Below are positions 1-11,811 of a DNA stretch of 64,000 bases, piece after piece; positions within the stretch are counted from its first letter, which is position 1, and each line of letters begins with the position of its first letter. The notes under the pieces are model-generated. The model saw only the letters and a program-made list of their open reading frames with translations. It searched no databases and was not told where the DNA came from. A program made the position numbers and the translations under genes. The stretch is from Epiperipatus broadwayi (lineage: Eukaryota > Onychophora > Udeonychophora > Euonychophora > Peripatidae): NCBI GenBank assembly GCA_028023455.1, contig JAQFVV010000252.1, positions 1,329,349 through 1,393,348 on the forward strand. The letters run 5' to 3'.

Positions 1-1921
1 TACTTAGGATATGCTAATTAGTTAACAAGTACAATATTGCTTGTTAATTCATAACAGAAAAATTAAAAATACCAAACTTAACTAACAAGGCTAAAGCATT
101 ACTCTACTGCATCCTAAAATATACATTTGATAGTTACTGATTACTTTAGCTTACACTAGATGCCAGTAAAATCGATGGTTGCTTTTGCGGTTATAAGTTT
201 GAGTGAACAGAAGTAATAGAACTAGGCTGCAATCCATTGTGCCGGTCAGAATTGTTTGTTCCTCTAACAAGATTTAGTATCTAGGCAAAAGTACCTCAAG
301 TCCAATCATGTGCAAGATACATAAGTCAGTAACAATCATGAACTCTTCCCTATTGCCTATTTTCCAGATCTATAACATTACGAACAACATTTCTGATGAT
401 AACAAATGAAATTTTGTTCATTCCTGTCCCAGAGCAACAGCGGAGAAACAAGAGATCTACAGAGAATGATAATACTACTAGGCTCCGAATCCCCACCCCC
501 AACAGAATGAAATAGCTTAAGATTATAATTAGACTTTTCATCAAAATTCATTAATAAATCTAGAAATTGGCCTAAGGTCAATGGAATTGAGCTATATATA
601 ATCCAATCTAATTAACGATGTGTATGCATAAATAAAGAGGCAGAGCAGAATTAAATACTAATTATATGGTTAATAATTTATTAACATTAAATAGAAAAAT
701 GAATAAACAAATAATATACAATTTAATAAACAGCCGTGAATCTATTTATCTACAACACTAATAGAATTATGGGTTTCACTTGATTATGAATGCTAGTTTG
801 CGTATTGAAGGAAATTACATAATAATAGCACATAAGTTAATGATTAAATAATATGCAAATCTGCAATTAAATACGATCATAAAAAAAATGTACAGATAGT
901 CAAAAGATGTGGCCTAATATGCTAACAGTAGATACCAATTTTATCATATTATATAACTTCGACGCTATGATTATTTTATGAAAAATGAGTGACCTTAAAA
1001 ACAGATAAATGGGATATAAATTACATTAATTTACTATGGTTCATTTGAACCACACACAAAAATATTTTATAATTTATATTATTCACTTAAATAGTTATTA
1101 GACCTTAAAATGTTCAAATAGAAAAGTTATTTGTATTTTATTGTATTCTTTTCTGACTGGAGAGGATTTATTTAACATTGTTTGTTAACGCACTCGAACA
1201 TTGTTTCAGTGAGAAGGTGGGTAGCTTAAATAAGCTTTAAAATGACATTCCTAACTTATAATATAAACGAAAATATGAGATGGATTTAGAAATCATGGCA
1301 TTACGTCTTACAGATTTAAAGTGGGCAAATATAAGAATATTAAACAAGATTCACGGTACTGACTAAACTAATGATGCTAGAAAAGGTTGAGTCCATTTTA
1401 GGACGAATGCTTCATCAATTATATGAGAATATGAAATGTGCCTGTACACATAACAGGTCAGCATTTGAAAAGGGGATGGGGTAGGAATATCATGGTCTGT
1501 TTTTCCAGTGTTAACCCATGCAGAACCTAAGTGACCACCTGACAATATCCTGGACTCAGTACTTCCAAACCCCATTCAAGGATATGCCATAAGTAAAATA
1601 ATCCTGGTCCTTCAGGTTTTAAATTTGACAAAGCAAGAAGAGGAAATTTCGTACTGTTATCTAAGCCAAGCAATGCTAATAATAAAAATAAATCAGGTTC
1701 TTAATGACGCTGATATGTGGATTAAGGCCCTCATAATTTAGTAGAATCTAGCATAATGATATAAAATAATTTAATCCCTCTTGAAAGGTACGCAAATGAC
1801 TTTTAATATTAGGTAGGATGTCACAACATAAAAGAGGAAATAATGTTCCCTTCATTAAACAAATATTAATACGCTAACTAGTAATTAATTCCATAAATAA
1901 TTACCATGCTAGTTGGTGTGA
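1..1921. other. AT-rich noncoding DNA, nothing recognised
   Basis: No reading frame here has protein-like composition, and I saw no splice-bounded exon, tRNA or repeat structure. A slightly less AT-rich patch lies around 1.35-1.65 kb; its open frame on the minus strand is short and matches nothing I know. Probably intergenic or intronic. Confidence 0.5.
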
Positions 1922-2455
1922 TGGGATGATTGTGTTAAGAGGATTGTTGAGTGTTGTAGTAGTAAGGAATGGGATAAAAGAATAGATTTATTAATAAAGA
2001 ATAGGGAGTTAGAGAGATGGAGAAATAGTATGGAGAGTAAAAAGAGTTTAAATGTATATAGAAATAAACAGAATATTAGGTGTGAGATAATATATGATAA
2101 TAGTAAGGAAAGTAGTTTATTATTTAAGGCTCAAATGGGATCTTTAGCTACAAGAGAATATACATGTAAATAGAAAAAAATGGGTGATTTATTTTGTAAA
2201 TTATGTAAGGAAGGAATAGAAAATATTAGGCATTTGTATATTTGTATAATTGAATGTAAATGCTTGAAAACAGAAAGGGTACATATAATGAAGTTATGGA
2301 AGAATAAATATGAAAAAAGTGATTATACAGAAAGTGAATTATTGGTTTTTATGCTGGGTTTGGGAAAAGATAAAGGGGATTTAGATATAAAGATTATAGA
2401 GTTAACAAAGATTATATTGTGGAAATGGGATGAAGCAGAATATGGAAAAATTTAG
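1922..2455 (+). pseudogene. 3' end of a decayed non-LTR retrotransposon (LINE) polyprotein
   Basis: One frame runs for 178 codons with a single internal stop, TAG at 2171-2173, between TCK and KKM, where a one-base change from a tryptophan codon would explain it. Before the stop is SLLFKAQMGSLATREYT; after it CKLCKEGIENIRHLYIC. This is the order seen at the C-terminus of many arthropod LINE polyproteins: a conserved LLFKAR.G.L..R segment followed by a Cys-x2-Cys...His...Cys zinc-knuckle-like motif. The TAG splits the conserved block, so the shorter 91-residue frame starting at 2180 is only the tail. About 60 bp after the terminal stop is a small CATCACATCACAT tail, as expected of a LINE 3' end. 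The upstream reverse transcriptase is missing, so the copy is 5'-truncated. Clade not determined. Confidence 0.6.
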
Positions 2456-5003
2456 AGTGGGGAATAGAAAATAAAGTGGCTAACATGTTTATCTGAGTGT
2501 AATTGCTGAGATATTCTTGACTTCGTTTAAGGAGAAGCCACAATACATCACATCACATATAATAAAAAAAAAACAGCAAAGGTAAGGTGATTAAGTTTAC
2601 TTTAAAATATAATATGAAAATAAAATCAATAGCCTGAACATGGTAATAAAGTGATACATGAAATGTAGCAGTGAATAATCTGCCACTAAGCAAATAGAAT
2701 AACTTAAAAAAATATTATTCAATCGAGCGAACTTTTAGTTAGATAAGAAAGCTTACATTTACGATTTAACTTCCCATAATATTGAGGATATCTAATAACA
2801 AAATTTAGGATGTGTTCACTAGATTGAACTATTAGCATATTAAATTAAATCATACAAAATGTATAATATTGAAATTAAAAGTTTGCTGCATTTAAAATAT
2901 TAAAAATAGAAATTGTGAAACCCATTAAAGAAATGCATAAAACAAAATAAAGTTATAGATTCATGCATTAGATTTTTATAACAGAAAGAGAGTCATTACT
3001 CTATAGAATTGTTATAACTAGTATTACAATGCCATGTTTAAATAGAAAGAGAATTACATTAAAATGATTTAGGTTTTAAATTGAAAGTTTTGAAATATTA
3101 GTGGCACGTTAGGATTTTCCATTACTTGATGTCTTGACATCTGTATGGATTGGTAAGTATAAAATTATAAAATGAGGAAAACACAGTTAGCAAGGTTGGA
3201 AAAATAATGGCTGGCATCTTGAGATAGTTAGTTTAGCATTTAATTTAGGCAGTCCATAAGTGGAGATGGCAAGTTAGCATCGCAGTATGGAAATGATTTT
3301 TGGAGAAGAAAGGGGAAGCAAATTTAGTCCCTCTACTCCAAATTCATATTTCAAAATTTAAATTGATGTGGGTCCATTCTGCAACACTGATTAAAATGGC
3401 ACACTAAGAGACAGCCTAAAATTTTGGCTGCATTTATATGTTAGCAAAACCTTCTTGAATGTTCTCTCTTTCCACTTGATAAGGCCCGGATGTCCATTAA
3501 ATGGCCTGAATGCACCTATTCATTATTTTCAATGATAATGCAACAAGTTCTAGAGAGTATTGTTTTAATTTATTTTGAGAATGAAAATAGATTCAAAAGA
3601 TATAATTTCCATTAATATTATGCTTGTTAAGAGATTTTAATTTATTAATTACCCTTTTTAAATTAAATCTAGAATATTCTTTTATTTATAAGTTTAGAGT
3701 TATTTTAAATACTCTTTAGAACTTTCTTTGGTATTGCATCATAAAGTAAAATACACGAACTATAAAATAAATATACATAATATTTAATATTTAATTACAA
3801 AAAATATATTTTTAGTAATATCAAACACACATACATGATTATTTAAAGGGAATGGAAATTTAAATATTTCCGACTTAAAATTATTAAATATTCTTTTATA
3901 ATAAAATGTTTAACTTATGAAAGTACAAAAACAAAGGAGAGTTTTAAAACTTGTATGTGTGTCCTTTCACTTTCTAGTGATTTACCACATTACAGCTGGG
4001 TTTAAACCTCTGATTCAATGTTTTGAATCACCAGACAGTGAAGCAAAATGTGTGTAACATATTTTCCACTTCACCATGAACCTTAAGTTTCAGTACCACA
4101 CCATCATTGCACCTAACTAGTAATAAGAAAAATGTCACATCTAGCCAATTTCTTTTGCCATCTCATTAATCAAGTGAATTTATATGTGAACAAACATAAT
4201 GCAATCTCATCTTTCATAATGCTTTTCTGATGTTTTAGAGTCTCTATCAGAGGATTTATTAACTTTAGCATTTTCAATGATTATTCCAAGACAATTAACC
4301 ACATTTACCCATCATAAATTAATATAATTATAGCAGCAATTCTTTTTATTCTCAATATTTAAAACACACTTCATCAATGCCCAATCTATATTTAACCCTG
4401 TACAAAACCACTTTGTTTAATACTTTTAATTATTTAAAAAGTCCATAGTCTTAATAATTAGAATTCAAACTAGGTTTTATTAGTAATTGAACAATCTGTG
4501 CAGTATGGTTCAGCATTAAAAAGTGGACTCAAGAATTAAAGTTTTAAAAGTCAAAGTTCAACCCGACTCTTTCTGTTTTTGAGTATCAAAACAATTCCTG
4601 AGTATTTAAGTATTTGATTATTTTATTTATTACTAACTAAACAGTAGTGATTAGTTTATGATTTAAATGTTCTAGGTAATATGTGACCCAAGAATCATGA
4701 CTAAAGTTCAGAGGCTCCAATAAGGGCTGAGATTCTATAACAAGTAGAAAACTCTTCAAAAAAGTATTTTTTCCTTTTATCAACAAATAAAAATACTACT
4801 TATATTTTGCTTTTAATTTTAGCAGTTTAAATTTTAAACTGTATCATAATGAAAATAAGACTTGTATTGATCTTCATAATAAAGTAAAATCAGTTTTAAG
4901 TATTTACCCAAAAAGTTTTATTATAGCTACTCCCATTTCAACTTACATGTCACTTTAATGATAGTTTTTTCTTATTGAACAATTTGAATACTTATTATAA
5001 TAA
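2456..5003. other. AT-rich noncoding DNA
   Basis: No coding region, RNA gene or organised repeat was recognised. A stretch around 3.1-3.5 kb and another at 4.0-4.3 kb are less AT-rich and could be old repeat remnants, but I cannot name them. Confidence 0.45.
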
Positions 5004-5870
5004 GTAAAAAATAATTTTTCTTCACCTTTTACAAATAAAAGTACGAAGTTCACTATATATAAATAAAAATCAGCTAAATAGTAAATTCTACATATAAGAA
5101 GTGTAAATAGTGCAATGATGATAATTAATAAAAACATAATTATGAATTGCAGTTTTTGTCATTTACCTGCAAATGAAATAAAAAATATGTAAAAAAAAAT
5201 TAATGAATCATTTTATTCATACAAACGTTTTAAGATAAAGAGAAAAAAAATTTTCTTCAGCTTTTAAAAATAGTAAGTGTAGGGTATTCTTGTTTAGAAA
5301 CAATCTTTGTCCCCCATTCTATCAATGTTTATGAGTTTTATATCAAGCAAAAATTGCAATTGAACATTTTTAACTCAATGATCATTAATTCAAAAATAAA
5401 TACTTTGTACTAAGAAAAGGTGTTAATTTTTTTTTGTCATAATGATTAATTCGTTTAACATAGTATGCTTACCATGTTTTCATCTAGCTAGTATTCATAA
5501 TCATAGCAGAATATCTTAGTGAATTACATAATAATAATTTATCAAACTGAAGGTTTATAATATGCTAATTACAAAATGTAAATAAGTTGATTTACGTAAT
5601 TGTTCTTTTTGAAAAAGAGATGCAAGACTCTTTATTAGCGATAAGCTTATTATGGTAAAAGAATGAATAAACTGTCCTTAATAGCCCATCAAAAGCGTGT
5701 ATTTTTAAATTACAATTGCAATAAGGAAAGCTAGAAAAATATATTGGAATTAATGATCTTTATTGTTTTGTTAACTATGTATATGAAAAAATATTTAACT
5801 GATTTTTATTTATATATAGTGAACTTCATTCTTTTATTTGTAAAAGCTGAAGAAAATTTATTTTTTACAT
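5004..5870. repeat. Long inverted repeat, arms about 80 bp
   Basis: The left arm (about 5004-5083) and right arm (about 5790-5870) are reverse complements with few mismatches; the right arm contains TATATATAGTGAACTTCAT and the left arm the complement of nearly the same string. They are separated by about 700 bp. A third, partial copy of the arm core (TTTTCTTCAGCTTTT) lies inside near 5250. The layout fits a non-autonomous DNA transposon or MITE whose terminal inverted repeats survive. No transposase frame is visible in the 0.7-kb core and I could not define a target duplication. Confidence 0.5.
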
Positions 5871-6689
5871 ATTAATACATGTATGAGATTAAAATGATTT
5901 TTTATTTATTTATTTTATACTTTTTTAATTTATATATGTAACATTGAATTATCAAAGTGGACAAAATTTATTTAATTTAGATTTTATTTAGACATAAAGA
6001 TTAAAAAAACGGAGTAAGGTAAAAAATAAAAGGATATAATAAATAAAAGTTGCATTATTCCCTTTCTAATAAAACATTCAATTTTAAATGTCAAGGAGTG
6101 CTATTAATAATTATTAACATCAATGTTACATACAAAATCTAAAATTTAAATTTCTTTAAATTTTTATTTAAATAGTTTTTAAACTTTAAACAAAAATGTA
6201 TTGACATTAAGAATATATATAAAATTTTAATTATATCAGAAATTAGGGAGTAAAAATTGAGATGAAAGATTTTATCCAGGCAAACTGAAAAACCGAATAA
6301 ATTAAATAAAAACATATAAAAAGATTATTAATTAGTTCATATTATACTAATGTCCAAAACACAAACCATCAGCTAAATATTTTTAAAATACATGCACAGA
6401 ACTTCATTTTCTATTAAATGTTTTTCAAATGAGATTTCCATTACAGTTGACTTATAATGGCTATTCCTCAGAAGAAAAGTATTAGTTCAGATTTTTCCAA
6501 AATAAACTATAATAAAGCACTTTAAAATATTAGTATCAACTAGGTTTAAGGTATAAAATCTGTACATCAAACACTGGCTGTTTTTTTTATTTTAACTAAT
6601 TACAGATATTTTGTGGGCAGAGTAATTGGGAAACTATGAAGAGTGTGCATTATCTAAAATATATTTGTGTGAAAGTTTGTGATGACCAT

Positions 6690-6880
6690 ATTTTAATAAT
6701 AATTATGTTTTGGACTATTTCTTCCATGTAATATTAATTGTTAAATATTTTTAGAAAAATTCAAACTATTTAAACTTTTCAAATATATTCAAATGTTAGT
6801 GATAGCACACAGATTAATATGTAACATACATTTTGAGTAGTATTTTCTCATCTTCAGAATTAACTCTATGCTACAACTGT
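6690..6880 (-). repeat. SINE copy, 5'-truncated (same family as 49.9 and 58.0 kb)
   Basis: Read on the minus strand, this segment matches the 3' half of the tRNA-headed SINEs at 49.94 and 57.99 kb: a CTGAAGA(T/A)GA segment, then a GCTAT...AACA(T/C)TTGAATAT block, an A/T-rich tail, and a final ATGGAAGAAATAGTCC that corresponds to ATGGAAATAGTCC in the 58-kb copy. The tRNA-like head is absent. It abuts a second copy in the opposite orientation at about 6880, so the pair forms an inverted repeat. Confidence 0.55.
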
Positions 6881-7068
6881 CACTGACCAATCCAGCAATA
6901 TCTAAACAGAATTGAAAATAATACCACTTGAAATGTTCTATTATATGTTAACCTGTGTGCTATGCAGTTGAATATATTTGAAAACTTTAAATAAACTCTA
7001 ATTTTTTCTAAAAATATTTAACATTTTATATTAGATGATAAAAATTGTCTAACATATAATTACTATTG
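6880..7068 (+). repeat. SINE copy, 5'-truncated, head to head with the previous one
   Basis: This segment aligns along its length with the body and tail of the SINE at 57.99 kb: GTCACTGACCAATCCAGCAA against GTCACTGATCAGGCCTGCAA, then ACTTGAAATGTT, TTAACCTGTGTG, TTGAATATATTTGAAAA and a tail ending ACATATAATTAC. The tRNA-like part with the A and B boxes is missing. Two truncated copies meeting head to head could come from two insertions or from one inverted duplication. Confidence 0.55.
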
Positions 7069-7700
7069 TCTAAATCCTCTATGATAAATCTCAATTACAT
7101 CTAGTGCTATGATTATCCTACCAATATATTAACAGCATATCATCATTTCAATAATAATGATATTCTATGTTTTCAATTTTCTGATGCTTAATTATGATTG
7201 GAAATAAGTAATAAAAGTAATAAGTAAATCACAATTGTTGCTTCTACCTCTATCCTTCTTTATTTGCAACTTTTTGCCAGATGTTACCATTTTTATACAA
7301 ATAAACTATTATTTCTTATATTTTGTAATCACAATTTCTGAAAGTGCACTGTTAGTAATCTTGCATCATTTCTATTATTACAGTTGTTGTACAAGTATCT
7401 ATATTAACTCATCTATCCATAACATGTCAGACTATTTGATCAAATATGAAAAGTGGCAACTGTAAATTTCTAATGACATTTGTAGCACTTAAACACTACA
7501 TTCTACTGCCTTATTATTTGATTCAAATTTGCATGTTTAGAATAAGTAGCTTCAACTCTTTAAAAATTGACTTTTTCATCAATTTTTTTACAATCTCTTT
7601 ATCTGTCACTATTAACTATAATAATAATTGCCACTAAAACATCACATGTTACCATTTCCTATGCTTATACAAGTTGATGAAACAGTATTTGACCTTTTAT

Positions 7701-8220
7701 ACCATAGTGCAATGCAGTGCAAGCCATAATAATCAATGCATGCTGTAAGGCTTCTTCATAAAATTCCTAATTTTTTTACTCATCCGATATCTCCAAACTA
7801 GTTTCTAGCTTGTGGATTTCATCAGTGAGGAGCCTTGGGTCTGAAAAAACAGCACTTATATCTTAGATGACTGTGATTATTAAAAATCTAAAGACACCAA
7901 AATGCACAGATACTAAACTGGGTTCACAGACATATGATCACAAAATAATTAGCTTGGATTGAGAACACTATTGTGTTTTCATCCTGGGCTCATGATTTCT
8001 AGTGAAATAAATAGATAACATAAGACTACTAGAGGATTGTATTTTATTTTAAAATCTAGATGCAGAACTCTCAAATCCAAGATTCTTCACTAATAAAAGC
8101 CACAAGCTAGAAACAAATTTAGGGTTATTTGATGAGTAGACACAAGATAGAAATTTTATGTACAAATCTTACAGCATCCATTGATTAATATAGCTTACAC
8201 TGAATGTCATTACTGTATGG
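7701..8220. repeat. FB-A repeat, copy 1
   Basis: About 520 bp bounded by imperfect inverted arms: left arm GTGCAAGCCATAATAATCAA (from about 7717), right arm its approximate complement ending near 8220. The interior carries two sections that are themselves roughly complementary (TAGTTTCTAGCTTGTGG near 7800 and CCACAAGCTAGAAAC near 8100) around a central TATTGTGTTTTCATC block. The same interior recurs in copies 2, 3 and 4. No open frame. It behaves like a non-autonomous fold-back or MITE-type element. Confidence 0.6.
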
Positions 8221-8296
8221 AAAGTTGGATACTGTTTTAACAGTTTTTGAAAGAATAGGAAATAATCATGTTTTAGTATACCAAACCTTTTCATAG

Positions 8297-8662
8297 AATG
8301 ATGGTGACTGCAGTTATTAAAAAACCAAAGACATCAAAATGTACAGATACTGAATTGGTTTCAAATCTGTATGACAATATACATTAATTATCTTGGATTG
8401 AAAACATTATTGTGTTTTCATCTTGGGCTCATAACTTTATAGTTAATTAAATAGATAAAATATAGCTTCTGAATGGTTGCATGGTATCCTAAGATCTAAG
8501 TCCAGTGATCTCAGATCTAAAGCTCCTCATTGATGAAAACTGAAAGCTAAAAAACTTGTTTGGGGATATTGGATGAAAAGATTCTAAATAAAGATTTTAT
8601 GCACAAAACCTTACAATATTCATTTAATACTATGACTTGCACTGGGTAGCACTACTCTATGG
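8297..8662. repeat. FB-A repeat, copy 2 (right-hand part)
   Basis: Begins at GACTGCAGTTATTAAAA-like sequence shared with copy 1 (GACTGTGATTATTAAAA) and keeps the same order of blocks: ACATCAAAATGTACAGATAC, GATTGAAAACATTATTGTG, CTCCTCATTGATGAAAA and the right arm ending near 8662. It lacks the left arm present in copy 1. Copies 1 and 2 are almost back to back, as copies 3 and 4 are at 22 kb, so the pair may be one composite unit. Confidence 0.55.
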
Positions 8663-9820
8663 AGAAATAATGAATTCATTTTTTTTTTCAAAAGTAGCCC
8701 TCAATATTAATGTAAGTAAATTATTTATCTACATATTCAACTTACATTTTTTAAATAAATTTTCTTTGTTCTAAACATCAAATTTTTGCATATCCATATA
8801 TAATTGTATCTTTAGGTCTTAGCTAAGCATGCATATTAATCCCTTAATTTATGTGACCATTTGCATTCAAGATACAATTCTGATTATACATTGGTGTGAC
8901 AATTTGTGATGATTTAAATATAAAGTTGGTGACAATTTATATGATGATTTAATATAAATTTTGTAGCAATTTAATATAAATTTTCTAAGCAAACATATTG
9001 AATAATCTGCACAAATAATTTCAGATTTAGGAAGTGAAATTACTTAATAAAATCATTAATTATTATCATTATCATTGGCTTTATTTCTTTTATAAAATGC
9101 ACCATAGTGCAATATAGTAACCAGTATGTGATAAAGTGAGATACTGCATATACAAAGATAGCATTCATACCCACAATTTCAAGCTTAGATGAAGAATCAA
9201 ATCCCTAACAAATCATCAATATATTAATAATAAGATTATAGTAAAAGGAAAAAAACAAAAGAAATTTTTATACTTAAAAATAATATTTAATTTATAAGGA
9301 ATTTGTTAGAGGGTGAATCACTCCATAGTAACTCTAGTTCAGATAATATATTTTGTTTAATTTTCACCCTTTTTGGCACAATACTTATTACTAATAATTC
9401 AAATATATACATACTAGAATAAATGCAATAATAAGTTTATTGAGCTTGAATTTTTTGAATTTAATCTTTATGTTTTAGATATGTTTGAACATAAAGAGAT
9501 CATTTCAGTTAGAAAAAAATGAAACTTCTACAAGTTAAGCAGACATAATAAAGTCATCAGACATGTCACTGGTAACATCAAATAAATATAAAACAAAAAC
9601 AAGTAATAAAAGAATATTGCTAAAACCTCTAATAATAATAATAATAATAATCCTACACTGATTTTCATCAATCCATAATTAATTATCTAATGAATCTTGA
9701 CATTGTTTTGGATAATTATGAATCAAATGTTTTAAATACACAGAAGAATTGGTCAGAAAAAAATATAAAATATATATCTGAAAGATTCAACTTAACTATT
9801 ACACATTAAAAACTATACTT
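8663..9820. other. AT-rich noncoding DNA with a short (AAT)n tract
   Basis: No gene was recognised. A run of seven AAT units lies at about 9630-9651. A small local duplication of a GTTGGTGACAATTTATATG-type string lies near 8890-8990. Confidence 0.45.
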
Positions 9821-9989
9821 TGTTTAATTTTCCAAGAGAACTACTATATGATATTATAAGTCCTTATAATATGTGGAACACTGTTGGTAGAATAGCTGAA
9901 CATCCCAATCCAAGATACTTAGTCATTAAATTTTATAGAAAGGACCAAAGAGATAATTTAAAAGTGAATATTATACTCTTATAAAAGTG

Positions 9990-10260
9990 AATGAACATAG
10001 GAAAAACTATATTACAGGTCTCCTTAAAAATGCATACTTAAATAATATAATAAATGACTTTAGTAGACTAATGCAACCATTCAGTGTATTAGTAGATTTG
10101 TAAGCAACCTATCTAAAGGCTATGCCAGTTCCATTATATCGTAATACATATGAAATCAAAGTAAGAAACATAAAGAAATTGATCTCAATATTATTGTAAC
10201 ACTAGTGAGTGATCAAGAAGCTACTCATTTTCTAATAATTTGAGAACTAAAACCTCAATG
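9990..10260 (+). pseudogene. Possible retroelement integrase remnant
   Basis: Two short segments read like the two aspartate motifs of a retroviral-type integrase core. At 10086 is VLVDL followed by a stop and ATYLKAMPVP, like the usual vvDrfSkyleaiPv. At 10199, in a different frame, is VTLVSDQEATHF, like tivSDqGsqF. They are about 39 codons apart, shorter than the usual spacing, with a frameshift and stop between. The zinc-binding HHCC region and the glutamate motif were not found. If real, it is a heavily deleted Ty3/gypsy-like or related remnant. Chance similarity cannot be excluded. Confidence 0.28.
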
Positions 10261-10652
10261 TTGTTACTGAAATAAATGAGAACATTTAATTAGTGTATGC
10301 CCCAAACATCATTGACATCAGTGTAATATAATAGTGACTCCACTACATCAATGTCCCAAAAGGATATTATTATAAATGATCATTTTAACAATTTAAAGAT
10401 CATATTCAATTGATAAAGTAAATACAATTTTGCAGTCAAATATTTTGGTAATTATAGCGTAATCGGGCTTGGCCACTTGATGGCGTTGTTGGCAGTCAAA
10501 AACAATACAATACAATGTTCAGGGCCGCGTTATATTTTTAAATCGAATCGCTGTTTTTGTTTTTTTTTTTTGGTTATTAATTTTTTGATTGCTATAACTT
10601 TTTTTCCATGCTTTTTTATTAAAAAAGTTGTTTAATTTTAATTTTGTATTTA

Positions 10653-10946
10653 GTAAACGACAACCTTTTTTTTTATTTTTAAATCGCTGTTTTTGGACAA
10701 AGCTGCTACTCTGCGATGTCTATTTAGTGATGTCTTTCGCTTAATTATTGGTAAACGACAACCTTTTTTTTAATTTTTAAATCACTGTTTTTAAACAAAG
10801 CTGCTACTCTGCAATGTCTATTTAGCGATGTCTTTTGCTTAATTATTGGTAAACGACAACCTTTTTTTTAATTTTTAAATCGTTGTTTTTGGACAAAGCT
10901 GCTACTCGGTGATGTCTATTTAGCGATGTCTTTCGCTTAATTATTG
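10653..10946. repeat. 98-bp tandem repeat, three units
   Basis: Three consecutive 98-bp units start at 10653, 10751 and 10849, each opening with GTAAACGACAACCTTTTTTT and containing ACAAAGCTGCTACTC, GATGTCTATTTAG and GATGTCTTT(C/T)GCTTAATTATTG. Units differ by only a few substitutions, so they amplified recently compared with the surrounding decayed repeats. They lie wholly inside the 10.4-11.8 kb TIR element. Each unit has two copies of a GATGTCTnTT-like word about 20 bp apart. Confidence 0.85.
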
Positions 10947-10971
10947 CTTTCTACATAACAAAACAACTGTG

Positions 10972-11131
10972 TAGGGTTAGGATTAGTTTCAGGGTTAGTT
11001 TAGGGTTAGGTTTAGGGTTAGTTTTAGGGTTAGTTAGGGTTAGTTTTAGGGTTAGTTTAGGGTTAGGTTTAGGGTTAGTTTTAGGGTTAGTTTTAGGGTT
11101 AGTTTAGGTTTAGGGTTAGTTTAGGGTTAGT
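10972..11131. repeat. Interstitial telomere-like tract, degenerate TTAGGG
   Basis: About 160 bp made of AGGGTTAG joined by varying T runs, giving TTAGGG, TTTAGGG and TTAGTTTTAGGG variants. It is not the plain TTAGG repeat usual in insects and many other arthropods. It sits right after the 98-bp triplet inside the TIR element, and is followed by ordinary sequence, so it is internal and not a chromosome end. Confidence 0.85.
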
Positions 11132-11811
11132 GTTCTGTTGTTTGTAATGCTAAAATAAAAGATATCAAAATCGTAACCGTAGTCAGACAAAAGAAAGAAA
11201 TGCAAACTTTTTTAAACAACAACAAACACATATAAATGTCTTATTTACTTATTAAACATGTTTATAATATGTGTTTTCTATGAAATTTATAAAAAATCAT
11301 GTATATTTTTATTGGACAGCAGAAATACTCGGCTTCTGTTTTTGGCAACTGTGGAAAAAGTTATGCGATCGCCAGATATTTTATGAACTACATGGTATTT
11401 CACGTGAAAACAATATACACTCAGCAAGCTTTTACACATTACACCTTCTCTAAATAAGGGTGTGGCCATTTGGAAAATTACTATAAAGTCAGGTTTCTTA
11501 AATTCATTACAAATACAAAGATTGTGTAACGTATATTGTAAAAATTTGACTAATCAAACTACACACACATATATATCAAACGGTACATGAAAGATAAGTG
11601 TGTGGATTCACAGTAACTGTCATGGAGCAGAAATATGCCATATTATTTCATTACATCATCATCAATGGCCTTCTAATGGCTAAGACAAATATTAGATGTT
11701 TTCTATAGCCGTAAGTCAGGCCTTGTAAACGGCATTTTTTAGGTGTTTTGGTGAGCAAGAATGCCATCAAGTGGCCAAGCCCGATTAGGTTATAAGTACC
11801 AATATTTTGAT

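Larger units (their letters stand above)
10434..11811. mobile_element. TIR-bounded repeat element with internal satellite and telomere-like tract
   Basis: A 25-bp perfect inverted repeat, TAATCGGGCTTGGCCACTTG plus ATGGC, lies at 10460-10484 and in complement at 11763-11787. Similarity continues outward with mismatches for about 25 bp on both sides (left from about 10434, right to about 11811). The 1.3-kb interior holds a 98-bp tandem triplet and a TTAGGG-like tract, annotated separately. No transposase frame is visible; the two overlapping open frames at 11.27-11.47 kb are shadows of each other and look non-coding. It is a non-autonomous element or fold-back structure of unknown superfamily. 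I could not define a clean target duplication. Confidence 0.6.

Noticed and set aside
10972-11131. A chromosome end
   Set aside because: The tract is short, degenerate, inside a TIR element, and ordinary sequence continues on both sides.
11271-11469. Overlapping 60-codon frames on both strands inside the TIR element
   Set aside because: Mutual shadows without motif; too short to be a transposase.
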